Assembly: GCA_964405755.1 (NCBI GenBank)
Contig: CAYOPF010000011.1
Span: 1 to 35,136 of the forward strand
Reading direction: 5' to 3'
From: GWF2-33-9 sp964405755
Lineage (GTDB): Bacteria > Bacteroidota > Ignavibacteria > Kapaibacteriales > UBA2268
DNA: 35,136 bases
Shown: piece after piece, positions 33,250 through 35,136 of the stretch
Position numbering within the stretch: the stretch's first letter is position 1
Layout of the letters: every line of letters starts with the position of its first letter
Made by a program: the position numbers and the translations under genes
The notes under the pieces: model-generated
Told to the model about the DNA's origin: nothing
The model's input: only the letters and a program-made list of their open reading frames with translations
Database searches by the model: none

Positions 33250-33932
33250 TTCAGGATGTAAGCAATATGAAATCGCAGAACTCAAACTTACTAACTTCGA
33301 AGGTAATCGGTAATTCCAAATTGGGAAAAGATGAATTTCTTAAACTACTCACCTATCAGCTAAAAGCCCAAAACCCATTGAAACCTTACGATAATCAGGA
33401 ATTTGCTGCACAATTAGCACAATTTTCACAATTGGAACAATTAACCGATATTCGCACACTATTGGAGGAACAGAAAAATTCGAATAACTTGTTTGCCCAA
33501 AGTTTAACCAACTCAGCTATTCCTGGACTTTTAGGAAAGACTGGTATAGTTGCCGGCAATACATTATATTTGGAAAATTCAGACAAAGCAAGCATCGGGT
33601 TTACAGTTCCTATGAATTACGACAAAGGATTAATTCGGATTTACGATTCTAATGGAATTCTTGTACGAACAATGGATATCGACAAACAAAACTTAACAAA
33701 AGGTAAGCAAATAGTTGAATGGGATGGAACCGACAACGATGGAAACCAAGTTGCTTTGGGTAAATATAATTTCGATGTTGTGCTAACTGATAATAAAGGA
33801 ACTACGATAAATGCAGAGAGTTTTACAATGGGAAAAATCTCGGCTGTACGGTTCAATAGTGATGGAACTTATCTGATTATCAACAACACAGAAATTCCGT
33901 TCAATAGAATTACCGAAATTATTAACGAATAA
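33246..33932 (+). CDS. flgD: Flagellar hook capping protein FlgD
   Basis: FlgD forms the cap under which hook subunits add. The N-terminus (LGKDEFLKLLTYQLKAQNPLKPYDNQEFAAQLAQFSQLEQL) is diagnostic. The C-terminal half is an FN3-like part (IEWDGTDNDGNQVALGKYNFDVV is close to the family W-DG-D-G-x-x-x-x-G pattern). The 228 residues match the family. AGGAGG lies 7 nt before the start, inside the end of fliK. Confidence 0.94.
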   Translation: MIQDVSNMKSQNSNLLTSKVIGNSKLGKDEFLKLLTYQLKAQNPLKPYDNQEFAAQLAQFSQLEQLTDIRTLLEEQKNSNNLFAQSLTNSAIPGLLGKTGIVAGNTLYLENSDKASIGFTVPMNYDKGLIRIYDSNGILVRTMDIDKQNLTKGKQIVEWDGTDNDGNQVALGKYNFDVVLTDNKGTTINAESFTMGKISAVRFNSDGTYLIINNTEIPFNRITEIINE

Positions 33933-33952
33933 ACAAGGTCGGGAGAGAAAAT

Positions 33953-34339
33953 ATGCCCGAAATCAACGGAATACAAGTACCATTTATACCAGTAGGAGGT
34001 AATCGCGATATAAAGCATACCCCTGCTAAAGTTACAAATGGGAATAACTTGATTGATTTCAAGCAAATTTTTAACGAAGAACTAAAGAAAGTTAAGTTTT
34101 CGGGACATGCACAAACACGGATGGTATCGCGAGAAATAGAATTAGACCCTATGCAGATAAGTAGATTGGAAAATGCAATCGACAAAGCCGAAACAAAAAA
34201 CTGCCGCGACTCTTTAATTATGCTCGACGATACTGCTATGATTGTAAGTATTCCAAACAGGACAGTTGTTACTATGTTCGATAAAGAACAATTGGCCGAA
34301 AACATAATAACTAAAATCGATTCAGCATTATTTGCTTGA
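33953..34339 (+). CDS. Flagellar operon protein of the TIGR02530 type
   Basis: The 128-residue protein carries the family hallmark VKFSGHAQTRMVSREIEL, followed by helix MQISRLENAIDKAETK and strand-rich SLIMLDDTAMIVSIPNRTVVTMFDKEQL. In many Gram-positive and some Gram-negative flagellar operons this gene lies between flgD and flgE. Its role is not well settled. RBS-like GGGAG lies 7 nt before the ATG. Confidence 0.85.
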   Translation: MPEINGIQVPFIPVGGNRDIKHTPAKVTNGNNLIDFKQIFNEELKKVKFSGHAQTRMVSREIELDPMQISRLENAIDKAETKNCRDSLIMLDDTAMIVSIPNRTVVTMFDKEQLAENIITKIDSALFA

Positions 34340-34446
34340 AACAATAACAGGTTGGACTTAAACAGGATGTTTAGGAGACCTTTACAGGATTTCGAACGAC
34401 CGAGAAATCTGTAAATTAGGACTAAATTAAATCAAGGAGAATTACA

Positions 34447-35136
34447 ATGGGTCTTAGTAGATCCCTCTCAGTTGGAACTAGTTCGCTTAAAGCTCATCAA
34501 CAGAAGTTCGATGTGATTTCGAACAATTTGGCTAACGCAAGTACAGTTGGATATAAATCCAACCGTGCCAATTTCGAAGAGCAATTTAACCAAATATATA
34601 CTCGTGGGCGTAAACCAGCCGAATCTGGTGGTGTGGGTGCTGGCGGGCGAAACCCTTTACAAATGGGGTTAGGTGTGAAGATCGGGAGTATCCAACAAAA
34701 TATGCAACAAGGAGTGATAGAAACAACAGAACGACCATTAGATTTGGCTTTAGCTGGTAATGGTTTTTTTGTATATAATTTGAACGGTGCAGAAAAGTAC
34801 TCACGTGCAGGCACAATTAGCCACGACAAAGGTGGGAATTTTGTAGATTCCAATACTGGTGCATTTTTGCAAGGATGGAATGTTGCAGTGGACGCTAATG
34901 GCAGAGTACAAAGAGATTCCAATGGCAACACTGTTCTGGGTGGGAAAGTCGGAAATCTTAACATAAATAAAGATATCGTTTCACCACCAAAACAAACAAG
35001 CTTGGTAACTTTGAAAGGTAATCTTAATTCAAATATGATCGCTGGCGACAACCGCCGAACAAGTATTAACATTTTTGATAATATTGGTGGGGTTCATACT
35101 TTAGAACTACTTTTTACTAAAACTGCAACTACTAAT
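34447..35136 (+). CDS. flgE: Flagellar hook protein FlgE, N-terminal part (3' end outside window)
   Basis: FlgE builds the hook. The first 230 codons are present and open to the window edge. The N-terminal family motif is SSLKAHQQKFDVISNNLANASTVGYKSNRANFEE, followed by GLGVKIGSI and PLDLALAGNGFFVY and by RAGTISHDKGGNFVD, the usual D0-D1 hook signatures. AAGGAG lies 7 nt before the ATG at 34447. The preceding 107 nt hold no other gene. Confidence 0.93.
   Translation, partial: MGLSRSLSVGTSSLKAHQQKFDVISNNLANASTVGYKSNRANFEEQFNQIYTRGRKPAESGGVGAGGRNPLQMGLGVKIGSIQQNMQQGVIETTERPLDLALAGNGFFVYNLNGAEKYSRAGTISHDKGGNFVDSNTGAFLQGWNVAVDANGRVQRDSNGNTVLGGKVGNLNINKDIVSPPKQTSLVTLKGNLNSNMIAGDNRRTSINIFDNIGGVHTLELLFTKTATTN

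Noticed and set aside
34497..35072. 191-codon open frame on the minus strand
   Set aside because: It is the antisense shadow of flgE, which is open on the plus strand and shows the full hook motifs.

Overview
The window looks like a draft-assembly contig from a member of the Bacteroidota/Chlorobiota (FCB) group. The DNA is AT-rich. Two proteins end in type IX secretion (T9SS) sorting-domain-like tails, many short proteins begin with a signal peptide ending in SQ, and TAnnTTTG promoter boxes of the Bacteroidota type recur before genes. A full flagellar operon is also present. Flagella are uncommon in classical Bacteroidetes, so a deeper lineage such as the Ignavibacteria/Kapabacteria grade is a reasonable guess, but this is inference. 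Two runs of N (20804-20825 and 29208-29217) and three genes broken by apparent single-base shifts point to a draft assembly.

Left part (1-9892): the end of a sugar-type ABC permease overlaps plsY. Next come a secreted M3 metallopeptidase (dcp) with a strong terminator and a frameshifted beta-propeller protein with a T9SS tail. A 545-bp non-coding stretch follows, full of CCCCTCT/AGAGGGG palindromes. The leftward run is eno, a pterin carbinolamine dehydratase and trxA. Diverging from it, rnhA is followed by two overlapping small genes. hydE, an [FeFe]-hydrogenase maturase, lies leftward with no partner in view.

Middle part (9917-23557): a PAS histidine kinase split by a frameshift, a clpS-like adaptor, and two leftward exported proteins of unknown role. 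A rightward trio follows: a T9SS cargo protein, an outer-membrane barrel and a four-helix membrane protein. After these come asnS, tRNA-Arg(TCG), a lipoprotein, an NtrC-class sigma-54 activator, an SSF-family sodium symporter (leftward) and a stomatin/SPFH protein.

Right part (23893-35136): a sigma-54 promoter (GG-N10-GC) starts a tight flagellar operon: flgB, flgC, an unrecognised 101-codon gene, fliE, fliF (frameshifted), fliG, fliH (with N gap), fliI, fliJ, a MotE/MgtE-N-like gene, fliK, flgD, a TIGR02530-type flagellar operon gene, and flgE, which runs off the end. The order follows assembly: rod, MS ring and switch, export ATPase, hook-length control, hook. The sigma-54 activator about 3 kb upstream is the natural candidate to switch this operon on.

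I did not find a clear new defence or mobile system. The most original leads are the unknown gene between flgC and fliE, the probable sigma-54 flagellar circuit, and a pair of related exported proteins with degenerate OmpA-like tails.
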